Of a DNA stretch of 64,000 nt, positions 7,368 through 16,412 are shown piece after piece (position 1 is the first letter of the stretch; the number at the start of each line of letters is the position of its first letter). A model generated the notes under the pieces. It did not search any database. It was not told the origin of the DNA and worked only from the letters and a program-made list of their open reading frames with translations. The stretch comes from JBELHR01 sp042091275 (GTDB lineage Bacteria > Bacteroidota > Bacteroidia > Flavobacteriales > Flavobacteriaceae). The translations under genes and the position numbers were made by a program. The stretch covers positions 69,786-133,785 of the forward strand of contig JBELHR010000002.1 of assembly GCA_042091275.1 (NCBI GenBank), given 5' to 3'.

Positions 7368-8975
7368 ATGACCAATTTTATTAGAGAAAGAGTAGGTAGT
7401 GCAAAGAATGACATCTTATCGGGTATCACGGTGGCCTTGGCCCTAGTTCCCGAAGCAGTTGCTTTTGCCTTTGTAGCAGGGGTAGATCCCTTGGTAGGTT
7501 TATATGCCGCATTTATGGTGGGATTAGTAACCTCTGTTTTTGGTGGAAGACCAGGTATGATTTCTGGTGCAACCGGTGCTCTTGCTGTAGTGATGGTACA
7601 TTTAGTTTCTGAAGGAAATGCCAAAGGTTTAGAAGGAGAGCAATTGGGCTTGTACTATCTTTTCTTTACGGTAATCGTTATGGGAATTATACAAATGGCT
7701 GCCGGTGTTTTTAAACTCGGGAAATTCGTGAGATTAATTCCTCACCCAGTTATGATGGGTTTTGTAAACGGTTTAGCCATTGTTATTTTTCTCGCTCAAC
7801 TCGGTATGTTTAAAGAGATTGAAGACGGAACTGCTGTTTGGTTACAGGGAGAGGCTCTAGCGAAAATGATAGGTCTTGTAGGTCTAACTATGTTGATTAT
7901 GTGGGGTCTACCTAAAATTAAATACACTAAAAAATGGCCTGAAGCATTAATTGCCATTCTCGTAGTTTCTGGAGTTGCAATTTTCTCTAGTATGGACGTT
8001 GCTACAGTAGGTTCATTTGTAAGAGATGGAGGAGGAGAAGGGCTTCAAGGAGGCTGGCCAACCCTGCATTTAGAGACTTTTTCTAAGATTCCTATGAATT
8101 GGGATACCTTCGTGTTTATCATGCCTTATGCGTTGATTTTGGCTGCTATTGGTTTGATAGAGAGTTTGATGACCTTAAACTTGATCGATGATTTAACAGA
8201 GACTAGAGGTAATGCCAATAGGGAGTGTATGGCCCAAGGAGGAGCTAATATTTTGACTGGTTTATTCGGTGGAATGGGTGGTTGCGCCATGATTGGTCAA
8301 TCCTTAATCAATATAAAGTCAGGAGGTAGAACGAGACTTTCAGGGATTGTTGCTGCTGTTCTTTTACTAGTGTTTATATTGTTTGGTTCTTCGTATATCG
8401 AACAAATCCCGATTTCTGCACTAGTTGGAGTTATGTTTATGGTTGTGATAGGAACATTTGCTTGGTCTAGTTTTAGAATTTTAAATAAAATTCCGCGTGC
8501 CGATGCTTTTGTTTTGATATTGGTTTCTACTTTAACCGTGATGTTTGATTTAGCAATTGCTGTTATGATTGGTGTTGTGGTTTCTGCCCTCGTATTTTCT
8601 TGGGAAAATGCTACACGAATTCGCGCAAGAAAGAGTTTTAAAGATGATGGAACGAAGGTTTACGAAATTTGGGGACCTTTGTTTTTTGGTTCAATAACGG
8701 CTTTTAACGATAAGTTTGATGTTCAAAAGGATCCAGAGAAGATCGAAGTAGATTTTATAGAGTCTAGAATTTCAGATCACTCCGCAATTGAAGCTATTTC
8801 TAGTCTAATTGAAAAATACGAAGCAGCAGGAAAGGAAATTTTACTCAAGCACTTGAGTGAAGAGTGTAAGGTGCTTTTGAATAAAAACAGTTCTAAGTAC
8901 TCGACCGTAATACAGAGTGCTATTGACGATCCGAGATACCATGTTGTCGAAGATCCAGAAAAATTTAATGCATAA
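7368..8975 (+). CDS. SulP family inorganic anion transporter
   Basis: Inner-membrane anion transporter of the SLC26/SulP family. The 535 residues hold about 10-12 membrane segments with the family N-terminal pattern (SGITVALALVPEAVAFAFVAG, GLYAAFMVGL, ISGATGALAVV) and a C-terminal STAS domain from about 435 (VYEIWGPLFFGS, ISDHSAIEAI). The substrate may be sulfate or bicarbonate; BicA-type bicarbonate uptake has been proposed in marine proteorhodopsin-bearing flavobacteria, but residues seen here do not settle it. It is monocistronic, with a TAATTTTG promoter and a strong terminator shared with the convergent porin gene. Confidence 0.93.
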   Translation: MTNFIRERVGSAKNDILSGITVALALVPEAVAFAFVAGVDPLVGLYAAFMVGLVTSVFGGRPGMISGATGALAVVMVHLVSEGNAKGLEGEQLGLYYLFFTVIVMGIIQMAAGVFKLGKFVRLIPHPVMMGFVNGLAIVIFLAQLGMFKEIEDGTAVWLQGEALAKMIGLVGLTMLIMWGLPKIKYTKKWPEALIAILVVSGVAIFSSMDVATVGSFVRDGGGEGLQGGWPTLHLETFSKIPMNWDTFVFIMPYALILAAIGLIESLMTLNLIDDLTETRGNANRECMAQGGANILTGLFGGMGGCAMIGQSLINIKSGGRTRLSGIVAAVLLLVFILFGSSYIEQIPISALVGVMFMVVIGTFAWSSFRILNKIPRADAFVLILVSTLTVMFDLAIAVMIGVVVSALVFSWENATRIRARKSFKDDGTKVYEIWGPLFFGSITAFNDKFDVQKDPEKIEVDFIESRISDHSAIEAISSLIEKYEAAGKEILLKHLSEECKVLLNKNSSKYSTVIQSAIDDPRYHVVEDPEKFNA

Positions 8976-9004
8976 AAAAACGCCCCATCGGGGCGTTTTT
9001 TTTT
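8974..9004. terminator. bidirectional intrinsic terminator (sulP / porin)
   Basis: Stem CGCCCC / GGGGCG (8981-8995, loop ATC) with an A-run on the left and a T-run on the right, so it can end transcripts from both strands. It overlaps the last bases of the convergent porin gene region. Confidence 0.9.
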
Positions 9005-10256
9005 AAAAGGAGATTACCGCTTCAAAAACGAATCCCTTAAAGTTTTTGGAGCTGTCGTCCCAGCCACCCTTATCGGCATAGCTTTGATTTACATATTCAA
9101 TTTTGGCCAATACATTGTCTGTAAAAAACCATCCTCCTCCGGCATTTATCCTATTCGTACTTCCGTTTTGTGGAGTAGTTTGACTATTTGCGTAATCATC
9201 ATAACCGCGAACTGTATTATAACGAGTACCTAGGTAAAATTGATTTTTAGTTCCAAATCGATATAATAATTCACCGGCAAGTTGTGTGTATTTACCAGCT
9301 GTTCTGTTTTGATTAGAGGATTGAAAGCCCGAAGTCTGTTCAAAAATACCGAAAAACTCAAAGTTTCTGAACTTGACAAAAGGATTAATCATCCAAGCCT
9401 GCATATCTGCAAATCTCGGATTTACTCTTCCATCGCGAAGATCTTGGGTCAAGTAATAGCGAGCACCAGCTCTATCTCCCCCGTAGAGCAATCTTCCGTT
9501 TTCCATGCCAGGAGCTGAGGTATAGGAACCGGTTAATCGAACTCTTAAATCTTCTGAAACTTGTCTGTCAATTCCCGCTTTTGCATACAATCGAATCGAG
9601 GTGTCATTGGTTTCGGTAATCGTTGCAGTTTGATCCATATTACCATTTGAAATTCCAAGTACAAAAATATAGTCTTTGGGTTGAAGGGTAAATTCCATGT
9701 AGGCTTCGGTAATAAAACCATCCATAATATAGTTACCTACAAAAGGATTGTAAATGGCAGAGGCATTATCGCTTCTTCTAAAATGAGCATCGCCATAATT
9801 AATATCGTCCATACCAATCTTAATCGTGGTGATATTCATTATTTTCTCCGCAAATCCAGGTTTGATAAAACCCAAATCATCGATTTGCAAGTATCCCCCT
9901 TTTACCCAGGTGTCCTCGTGAGTTCTAGAGGATAAATACGTTCTCAAATGAACCCGCATACCTTGCGCTAATTGTGCATCAATATTTAAGTTGGCGGTGG
10001 GGAGATTTACATTAGTTCCAAGATTGGCATTGTTTGCCCTCAAGCCTTGAAATTGAAGGGCGAAATCAGCTCCTACCTTAACCGTGAGTTTTTCAAAGTC
10101 CTCTGAATTTTGTTTGGAGGTTTCAAATATATTTAGGCCTTGCTTGCCTGCAGGTCTGAAGTACTGTAAGTCATTTGATTTGGTCTGTACTACTTGACCT
10201 ATTCCAAGTTGAAAAAAGGCACAAAAAATTACTAGAATCAAAATTTGATTTTTCAT
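9003..10256 (-). CDS. porin-like outer membrane beta-barrel protein
   Basis: A 417-residue secreted protein: signal peptide MKNQILILVIFCAFFQLGIG ending before QVVQT, then amphipathic strands throughout and a C-terminal Phe-ending strand (GFVFEAVISF), which are the marks of an outer membrane barrel. Segments such as VKVGADFALQFQGLRA and the repeated Tyr/Phe-rich strands suggest a porin, possibly of the phosphate-selective O/P type, but I cannot fix the family. It is the last gene of the ddl-coaD-M14-YceI-porin run, 15 bases after YceI, and faces sulP tail to tail. Confidence 0.75.
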   Translation of the reverse strand: MKNQILILVIFCAFFQLGIGQVVQTKSNDLQYFRPAGKQGLNIFETSKQNSEDFEKLTVKVGADFALQFQGLRANNANLGTNVNLPTANLNIDAQLAQGMRVHLRTYLSSRTHEDTWVKGGYLQIDDLGFIKPGFAEKIMNITTIKIGMDDINYGDAHFRRSDNASAIYNPFVGNYIMDGFITEAYMEFTLQPKDYIFVLGISNGNMDQTATITETNDTSIRLYAKAGIDRQVSEDLRVRLTGSYTSAPGMENGRLLYGGDRAGARYYLTQDLRDGRVNPRFADMQAWMINPFVKFRNFEFFGIFEQTSGFQSSNQNRTAGKYTQLAGELLYRFGTKNQFYLGTRYNTVRGYDDYANSQTTPQNGSTNRINAGGGWFFTDNVLAKIEYVNQSYADKGGWDDSSKNFKGFVFEAVISF

Positions 10257-10271
10257 GATGTTGGTTTTGGA

Positions 10272-10814
10272 TTAGGATTCAAAAAGAAGTGAAAAATTGA
10301 TAGTTACTTCATTATCTGTTTTTATTGCACCTAAGAGTGCTTTTGGAGGATCGACCCCGTAATCTGTCATTTTTAAGGAATAACTTCCCTCTAATTTAAT
10401 TCCGTTATCGTCTGTCTCTGGGCGTAGTGATAATTCTATTTCTTTGGTCACACCGGAAACGGTCAAAAGGCCAGAAAGTTTAATTTCTTCTCCATCGAAA
10501 CCGACGGGACTAGAGGATTTAAATGTTATTTTCGAATACTCTTTAATCTTCAAGGCCTTTTGAGCCAATTTTGTCATTTTGCTTTTGTCACTGACAAGAC
10601 CTGAAACTGTGGCTTCAAAAATTAAATTCTCTAGAAGTTTATCTTCATTTAAGTCAAAATTACCAGCGAGCTCTTTTGCTTCCATTTCCCAATCGTGAAG
10701 ACTGGAACTGCCTTCAATTTGGACAGAGCTTTTTGTGGGGTTTAAATCATATAAATCTTGAGCCTGGCTCATAGTGGCAAATAATCCGATAAAAAGGTAT
10801 GCTATTAGTTTCAT
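10272..10814 (-). CDS. YceI family protein, secreted
   Basis: A 180-residue protein with signal peptide (MKLIAYLFIGLFATMSQAQ) followed by a complete YceI domain: LNPTKSSVQIEGSSSLHDWEM, IKEYSKITFKSS and LSGLLTVSGVTKEIELSL. Members form a lipocalin-like barrel that binds isoprenoid or amide lipids; the role in this organism is unknown. It is 23 bases downstream of the M14 gene and 15 bases upstream of the porin-like gene, so periplasmic action with that porin is possible. Unlike the YceI protein at 1-420 it has no lipobox. Confidence 0.92.
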   Translation of the reverse strand: MKLIAYLFIGLFATMSQAQDLYDLNPTKSSVQIEGSSSLHDWEMEAKELAGNFDLNEDKLLENLIFEATVSGLVSDKSKMTKLAQKALKIKEYSKITFKSSSPVGFDGEEIKLSGLLTVSGVTKEIELSLRPETDDNGIKLEGSYSLKMTDYGVDPPKALLGAIKTDNEVTINFSLLFES

Positions 10815-10837
10815 ATGGTCATAGTCGTTTTTTAGTT

Positions 10838-12577
10838 CTAGCCTTTACTCAATTTATAAATTGGATAACGATTATAAGCGCTTTCGAACATAGGAGTTTG
10901 TTTGAAAATCCAATTTAATTGTTTGTAACCATCCTGACTAAAGTCAGCATCGCTCTTTTGCTTTTGAATGAGTTGCTCTTTAATCCTTGGATTTTGTTCC
11001 AAAAATTTTAGGGCGTAATCTTCAAAAACATAGGGAGAAAATCCTTCTTTTTGTTGCAGAATTGCATCGAAATAGTTCCAATTAAAAAAAGAATCTACGG
11101 CTTGCATTTCAAGGGTTTCTAATAGATATCGGATCCCTGGCTGTGCAGTTGAAATCATCAAATCCCCTTCATGTAGCAGGACCTCCTCTTCCCGTTCAAT
11201 AGATTTGGTGTTGTAATGTAAATAATGTCCCTCGTATGGATTCTCTCTAGTTTGATAGGATTCGACATAGGACACCGTAGCTTGGATTATACTATCCCTA
11301 GAAACACTAGTCCAGGTAATATTGTTTTCTTCCAAACGATTGATAACCTGCCATTGACTTTTTGGTACAATATAAAATTCAGGTATATCAATTTCCATTG
11401 TAGGCCTCATCGCGTTAAAATATAAAACCTCCTTTGTAAACGGTTTCTTGTGATCGTAATATAAACGCTTATAATCCCCGATCTCACTGGGAATGAATTC
11501 CCCTTCATATCCCTCAAAATTCAGTTTTACATAGTTGTTTTTGTCTATTGCGAACTTTAAAGGATAGGTGTCTTTTTCCAAAACTTCTCTCCAAGCATTC
11601 GCTTTTAGATTTTGAATTTCTCTGAAATGTTGTTCTCCAAACCTCAGATTAGTTACTAGTAATTTATAGGTGGATTCAACTCGTTCTTTATAGGTTTTGA
11701 GCATATGGGTTTCTACCATCATACCCATGGTGTTGAATAGACTAGCATATCCCGTAGAGTATCTCGGATAATCCATAAACTGGCTAAATCCGCTGTCAGG
11801 TGTTCTGCCAAAGACATTGACATAGGGGCTGATAGGGCTTCCGAGTTCTCGCATCTCTTTTTCCACATAAGTCTGCCAAATATTTTTTATAAATTCTCCT
11901 GACTTACCACCAAATTTGTCGGATTGAGAGAATAAATGGGTAATACTGTATTGGTAGTCTGCTCCGTTACTCACATGATTGTCGATAAACAAATCTGGAT
12001 TCACAAAATGAAAGAGACGAGCAAAACTTCTCGCATTTTTAGTGTCTGCTTTTACAAAATCTCGGTTTAAATCGAAATTTCGAGAGTTTCCTCTAAATCC
12101 GTATTCCTCAGGACCGTTTTGATTGGCTCTACTACTTGTATTTCTATTTAGAGCACCTCCAATATTGTAAATTGGAATGGCAGCAATTGTGATTTTCTCA
12201 TCTAAAGTTAGTTTGCCTTGCACCAAATCTCGATAGAGTAGAATGGTCGCATCTATCCCATCTGATTCACCTGGATGAATGCCATTGTTAATTAAGAGTT
12301 TTAGGTTCGAGCTGTTCTTTAAATCAAAATCTCCCTTAGAATTGTACAAAATTAAATGCAAGGGCATTCCTGAGTCTGTTTCACCCATTTCTAGCATTTC
12401 GACTTCGTCAGAATATCCAGCTAATTCGGAATAAAAATCAATTACTTGATCGTAGGTTGGAGTCTGTGTTCCATTGCTCTTATCGTAAATAGTTGTAAAA
12501 TCTGGAAGGCTTGCGGTTTTAGATTCGCAGGAGCTCAACAGCAAAATAGCTGCAATAATCAAGAGGTAGTTTTTCAT
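10838..12577 (-). CDS. M14 family zinc carboxypeptidase, lipoprotein
   Basis: Predicted metallo-carboxypeptidase on the cell surface or in the periplasm. Zinc ligands are visible: HPGE at 101-104 (His101, Glu104) and His201 in FIDNHVSNG. I chose the ATG at 12577, because MKNYLLIIAAILLLSSC is a typical lipoprotein signal (Cys17) and this leaves a 1-base gap to coaD; the longer reading frame would overlap coaD by 41 bases. The 579 residues include a long C-terminal part of unknown fold. Large flavobacterial M14 proteins of this type are common and their substrates are not known. Confidence 0.9.
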   Translation of the reverse strand: MKNYLLIIAAILLLSSCESKTASLPDFTTIYDKSNGTQTPTYDQVIDFYSELAGYSDEVEMLEMGETDSGMPLHLILYNSKGDFDLKNSSNLKLLINNGIHPGESDGIDATILLYRDLVQGKLTLDEKITIAAIPIYNIGGALNRNTSSRANQNGPEEYGFRGNSRNFDLNRDFVKADTKNARSFARLFHFVNPDLFIDNHVSNGADYQYSITHLFSQSDKFGGKSGEFIKNIWQTYVEKEMRELGSPISPYVNVFGRTPDSGFSQFMDYPRYSTGYASLFNTMGMMVETHMLKTYKERVESTYKLLVTNLRFGEQHFREIQNLKANAWREVLEKDTYPLKFAIDKNNYVKLNFEGYEGEFIPSEIGDYKRLYYDHKKPFTKEVLYFNAMRPTMEIDIPEFYIVPKSQWQVINRLEENNITWTSVSRDSIIQATVSYVESYQTRENPYEGHYLHYNTKSIEREEEVLLHEGDLMISTAQPGIRYLLETLEMQAVDSFFNWNYFDAILQQKEGFSPYVFEDYALKFLEQNPRIKEQLIQKQKSDADFSQDGYKQLNWIFKQTPMFESAYNRYPIYKLSKG

Positions 12578-12578
12578 T

Positions 12579-13028
12579 TTAAAGATTAAATGGAATAAAG
12601 TCATTTGCATTTCCTCCATTTCGGATTATATCTCTGACGATACTACTGCTGATAAATGAGGTGTCCGCGCTAGTTAGGAGAAAAATGGTCTCAATATTGG
12701 CTAACTTTCTATTGGTTTGAGCGATGGCTTTTTCAAATTCAAAATCCGCTGGATTTCGAAGTCCACGGAGAATAAAGTCAATTTGATTTAGTTTGCAAAA
12801 GTCCACCGTTAAACCAGTGTAGGTTACAATTTTTATTTTTTTATTCCCTCCAAAAACTTCTTTCATAAAGTCCAACCTTTGCTCGAGATCAAACATGTAT
12901 TTTTTATCTGCATTTTTTCCAATAGCGATCAATACCTCGTCAAATAGAGGCAGGGCGCGATTTATGATATCGACATGACCGTTTGTTATAGGATCAAAGG
13001 ATCCGGGAAATAAGGCTCTTTTTTTCAT
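12579..13028 (-). CDS. coaD: phosphopantetheine adenylyltransferase
   Basis: Penultimate step of coenzyme A synthesis: 4'-phosphopantetheine plus ATP to dephospho-CoA. The nucleotidyltransferase motif PGSFDPITNGH (8-18) and the second motif SSSIVRDI near the C-terminus (127-134) are intact, and 149 residues is the normal length. It follows ddl by 1 base. Confidence 0.97.
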   Translation of the reverse strand: MKKRALFPGSFDPITNGHVDIINRALPLFDEVLIAIGKNADKKYMFDLEQRLDFMKEVFGGNKKIKIVTYTGLTVDFCKLNQIDFILRGLRNPADFEFEKAIAQTNRKLANIETIFLLTSADTSFISSSIVRDIIRNGGNANDFIPFNL

Positions 13029-13029
13029 A

Positions 13030-13998
13030 TTAAGCTTGTTCTATAGCTAAGGTAAACAATTCTTGGAGATCCATATTTGCAGACTTTGCCTGCTGAGGTA
13101 GTATGCTTTCAGCAGTTAATCCTGGAACCGTGTTCATTTCAATAAAGTGAGGAATACCATTTACAATAATAAATTCAGAACGACTAAAGCCCTTCATTCC
13201 CAAAGCGGAGTAAAGTTTATTGGCAGTCATCGACAATTCGTTGGCAAGCTCGTCGCTAATTCTTGCAGGAGTTATTTCCTGAGATTTTCCTTGATATTTT
13301 GCTTCGTAATCAAAAAAGTCATTTTCACTGACAATTTCGGTTATTGGAAGAACCAAAGGACCTTTTTTTGAAGATATCACCCCAATAGATACTTCCATAC
13401 CATCGAGAAAGGATTCCATTAAAATCTCATTGTCTTCCGCAAACGCAGCTTCCATTCCCTTTATCAATTCTGATCTGTTGTGAACTTTCGAAATCCCATA
13501 GCTAGATCCGGAGCGATTGGGCTTTACGAAAAAAGGGTATATCAGGCTTTGCTCAATTTCATCCAAATCGAAAGCTTCTCCCGCATTTAGATATATACTT
13601 TTTGCCACAGGGACCCCTTGCTTTGCGACGACTGACAAACAATCTCTTTTGTTACAAGTCAAGGCCATTTGATAGAAAGGAGCTGAGGTGTGCTTGATGT
13701 TCAAGAGCTCTAAATAAGCAATAAACTCTCCGCTTTCTCCAGGGATTCCGTGTATTGCATTAAAAATCACATCAAAAACTATGTGTTTCCCATTGAGCCT
13801 TATACTAAAATCAGATCTGTCAATTTCATACTCCTGTCCGGATTCGGATTTGTAGACCCATTTTTCTTTTGAAATTATCAGGCCATAGCCCCTATATTTT
13901 TCCGGGTTTAAATGTGCGAGAACTTGGGATCCACTTTTTATCGATATATCGAATTCAGAGGAATACCCACCCATTATAACTCCAATATTTTTTTTCAT
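13030..13998 (-). CDS. ddl: D-alanine--D-alanine ligase
   Basis: ATP-grasp ligase making the D-Ala-D-Ala of peptidoglycan precursors. Visible: the N-terminal MGGYSSEFDISIKSG, the substrate loop HGIPGESGE, FFVKPNRSGSSYGI for ATP, and the metal site FIEMNTVPGLT near the C-terminus. The 322 residues are full length. First gene of the minus-strand operon; two TAnnTTTG elements (14016-14023 and 14025-14032) stand before it, facing the promoter of the PASTA gene. Confidence 0.97.
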   Translation of the reverse strand: MKKNIGVIMGGYSSEFDISIKSGSQVLAHLNPEKYRGYGLIISKEKWVYKSESGQEYEIDRSDFSIRLNGKHIVFDVIFNAIHGIPGESGEFIAYLELLNIKHTSAPFYQMALTCNKRDCLSVVAKQGVPVAKSIYLNAGEAFDLDEIEQSLIYPFFVKPNRSGSSYGISKVHNRSELIKGMEAAFAEDNEILMESFLDGMEVSIGVISSKKGPLVLPITEIVSENDFFDYEAKYQGKSQEITPARISDELANELSMTANKLYSALGMKGFSRSEFIIVNGIPHFIEMNTVPGLTAESILPQQAKSANMDLQELFTLAIEQA

Positions 13999-14015
13999 TA
14001 ATTCGGCTTTACTAA

Positions 14016-14023
14016 CAAATTTA
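14016..14023 (-). promoter_or_regulatory. -7 promoter element TAAATTTG of ddl operon
   Basis: Exact TAnnTTTG on the minus strand, 17 bases before the ddl ATG. A second exact match, TATATTTG, is at 14025-14032 on the same strand; either may be used. Confidence 0.5.
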
Positions 14024-14045
14024 TCAAATATAATTGAAAGGTTTA

Positions 14046-14053
14046 TATCTTTG
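14046..14053 (+). promoter_or_regulatory. -7 promoter element TATCTTTG of PASTA-rluD-yaaA
   Basis: Exact TAnnTTTG, 16 bases before the ATG at 14070, in the 71-base gap between divergent ddl and the PASTA gene. Confidence 0.55.
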
Positions 14054-14069
14054 TATAAAACCCTTGAGA

Positions 14070-14621
14070 ATGAATTTTATAAAATTTCTGTTTAGTAAAA
14101 CTTTTTTGTTGAACGTGTTTTTGCTTATCCTAGTCTTGGTGGGCTTCTTTTATGGTGGAAACCTATTTTTAAAGAACTCTACTAATCACGGTCAAAAGCT
14201 TAAAGTTCCAAACTTAGCAGAGTTGTCTGTGGAAGAAACTGCAGAAAAGCTAGAGCGAATCAATTTGAGATATGAGGTTCAGGATTCGGCTAGTTTTAAT
14301 CCGAACTATCCTCCGCTTTCCGTTTTGGAGCAGCGACCACCTGCAGGTTCTTTTGTCAAAGAGAAACGGAAGATCTATTTGACGCTAAACCCGAAGACTT
14401 TTCAGCAAGTCAACTTTCCAAATGTTTTTGGAAAGACCAAAAGAGAGGCTTTGTCCCAGTTGAGAGCTGTAGGTTTTAAAATTGGAGAGTTCACGTATAT
14501 TAAAGATGCTGGATTGGACGTAGTTCGAGGAGCTAGTTTTAGAGGAGAGAAGATTAAATTAGGAGATAAGCTTCCAAAATATGCTGTATTAGATTTAGAA
14601 TTAGGAGATGGAACAGAATAA
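14070..14621 (+). CDS. PASTA domain protein, membrane-anchored
   Basis: One N-terminal membrane segment (about 11-30) followed by two PASTA domains outside (about 44-110 and 112-180), each with the V-P-N-L/F start and the VLEQRPPAGS-like middle. PASTA domains bind peptidoglycan stem peptides or muropeptides. No kinase or transpeptidase domain is attached. I prefer the ATG at 14070 (MNFIKFLFSK) because it is preceded by a TATCTTTG promoter whose transcript would not contain the in-frame start at 14034. Divergent from ddl and overlapping rluD by 14 bases; a cell wall role fits but is inference. Confidence 0.9.
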   Translation: MNFIKFLFSKTFLLNVFLLILVLVGFFYGGNLFLKNSTNHGQKLKVPNLAELSVEETAEKLERINLRYEVQDSASFNPNYPPLSVLEQRPPAGSFVKEKRKIYLTLNPKTFQQVNFPNVFGKTKREALSQLRAVGFKIGEFTYIKDAGLDVVRGASFRGEKIKLGDKLPKYAVLDLELGDGTE

Positions 14622-15657
14622 AGGAGTAGACGAACTCGATCAAAATCAAGATGGCTTATACGAGCATTTTAGATATGAGGCTCATGCAGGGCAAGAACCC
14701 TTGCGCGTGGACAAATTCTTGATGAACTTTGTGGAAAACGCCACGAGAAATAAAATTCAACTGGCTGCGAAAGCAGGCAATGTTTGGGTAAATGATATTC
14801 CTGTAAAATCGAATTACAAAGTAAAACCCAGAGATATAGTTCGTGTTGTGTTGGCTCACCCTCCACATGAAAATCTTCTGGTGGCAGAAGATATACCCTT
14901 GGATATTGTCTACGAAGACGATGTGCTGATGGTAGTTAACAAGCCCGCAGGAATGGTAGTGCACCCTGGTCATGGAAATTATCAAGGGACTTTGGTCAAT
15001 GCTTTGATTCATCACGTAGAAAATTTACCGAATAACTCTAATGAACGTCCGGGGCTTGTGCACCGTATTGACAAAGACACCTCGGGTTTGCTATTAGTAG
15101 CAAAGACCGAATTTGCAATGGCTCATTTGGCTAAGCAATTTTTCGAAAAGACCACAGATCGACTTTACTATGCATTGGTTTGGGGAAATGTCGAAGAGGA
15201 AAAAGGAACTATTGAGGGACACATCGGGCGACATATTAAAAACCGTCTGCAAATGAGTGTTTTTCCAGAGGGAGAATTGGGAAAGCCCGCTGTTACTCAT
15301 TATGAGGTTATAGAACGTTTTACTTATGTCACTCTTGTCAAATGTAAATTGGAAACCGGAAGAACCCATCAGATAAGAGCACATATGAAATTTATAGGAC
15401 ATACTCTTTTTAACGATGCTCGTTACGGAGGAGATCAAGTGCTCAAAGGAACAACTTTCAGTAAGTACAAAAGGTTTGTCGAAAATTGTTTTGAAATTTG
15501 TCCTAGACAGGCACTTCACGCGAAAACACTTGGATTTCAACATCCGATATCGGGAGAGTATATGAGTTTTGATTCTGAAATTCCTGAAGATATGACTCAG
15601 GTCCTAGCGCGTTGGAGAAATTATGCAGAAAACAGTACCGAAATAGATAACATATGA
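14608..15657 (+). CDS. rluD: RluD family 23S rRNA pseudouridine synthase
   Basis: RNA-uridine isomerase. An S4 RNA-binding domain (about 28-95, RVDKFLMNFVENATRNKIQ) precedes the catalytic domain with VNKPAGMVVHPG and GLVHRIDKDTSGLLLVAK, where the Asp of HRIDKDTSG is the nucleophile; LETGRTHQIRAHM follows. 349 residues, full length. The S4-RluD architecture suggests the helix 69 uridines of 23S rRNA, but RluC/RluD specificity is not certain. Overlaps the PASTA gene by 14 bases and yaaA by 4 (ATGA). Confidence 0.93.
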   Translation: MEQNKGVDELDQNQDGLYEHFRYEAHAGQEPLRVDKFLMNFVENATRNKIQLAAKAGNVWVNDIPVKSNYKVKPRDIVRVVLAHPPHENLLVAEDIPLDIVYEDDVLMVVNKPAGMVVHPGHGNYQGTLVNALIHHVENLPNNSNERPGLVHRIDKDTSGLLLVAKTEFAMAHLAKQFFEKTTDRLYYALVWGNVEEEKGTIEGHIGRHIKNRLQMSVFPEGELGKPAVTHYEVIERFTYVTLVKCKLETGRTHQIRAHMKFIGHTLFNDARYGGDQVLKGTTFSKYKRFVENCFEICPRQALHAKTLGFQHPISGEYMSFDSEIPEDMTQVLARWRNYAENSTEIDNI

Positions 15658-16412
15658 AAATTCTTTTGTCACCAGCTAAGTCCTTAGATTTTGAGCGAAG
15701 CGTTCCTCAAATTGATTTTAAGCATCCGGAATATCTCTCTAAGAGTTCGAAGATTATGAATGTTCTTAAAGAGATGAATCCCTCGGAGTTGGAATCTCTA
15801 ATGAAGGTTTCTCCAAAACTAGCATCCTTAAATTGGACTAGAAATCAAAATTGGTCGAATTCCTATGAGCAAGACGATTCCCGTCCAGCTATATTTGCTT
15901 TTACAGGGGATGTTTACCAAGGTTTGGATGTGGATAGTTTGAACAAAGAAGAACTTACCTATATCCAAAAGGAACTTCTGATACTTTCCGGACTTTATGG
16001 AATGCTAAAGCCATTGGATTATATATTGCCTTATCGTCTAGAAATGGGTACAAAAATTGAAGTAGAAGATGCTTCCAATTTATATAAGTTTTGGAGGCCT
16101 TTACTGACTCAGGATCTTCAAGAACAGATGTGTGATGACGAGTTTGTTTTAAACTTAGCTAGTAATGAATATTCTAAGGCTATCGATTTTAAATCTCTCA
16201 ACCACGAGGTTATAACGCCTCATTTTAAGGATTTTAAAGATGGTAAATTAAAGATGATCAGTTTCTATGCTAAGAAGGCTAGGGGTATGATGCTAAAATA
16301 TTGTGCCCAGCACAATTTGGAAAAAGTAGAAGACTTAAAAGGTTTTAACTCTGGAGGCTATGCTTTTGACGATTCACTTTCAGATGCGACTAATTTAGTA
16401 TTTACACGCTAG
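15654..16412 (+). CDS. yaaA: peroxide stress protein YaaA
   Basis: A 252-residue member of the YaaA/DUF328 family, with start LLSPAKSLDF, the central FTGDVYQGLDV and LSGLYGMLKPLDYILPYRLEMGT, and the C-terminal ISFYAKKARGMM. In E. coli YaaA lowers free iron during hydrogen peroxide stress and binds DNA. Start overlaps the rluD stop by ATGA, so translation is coupled. The stop codon shares CTAG with the stop codon of the convergent blh gene. Confidence 0.95.
   Translation: MKILLSPAKSLDFERSVPQIDFKHPEYLSKSSKIMNVLKEMNPSELESLMKVSPKLASLNWTRNQNWSNSYEQDDSRPAIFAFTGDVYQGLDVDSLNKEELTYIQKELLILSGLYGMLKPLDYILPYRLEMGTKIEVEDASNLYKFWRPLLTQDLQEQMCDDEFVLNLASNEYSKAIDFKSLNHEVITPHFKDFKDGKLKMISFYAKKARGMMLKYCAQHNLEKVEDLKGFNSGGYAFDDSLSDATNLVFTR

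Noticed and set aside
15094..15543. 149-residue open frame antisense to rluD
   Set aside because: No promoter and no recognisable pattern; sits inside the catalytic domain of rluD.
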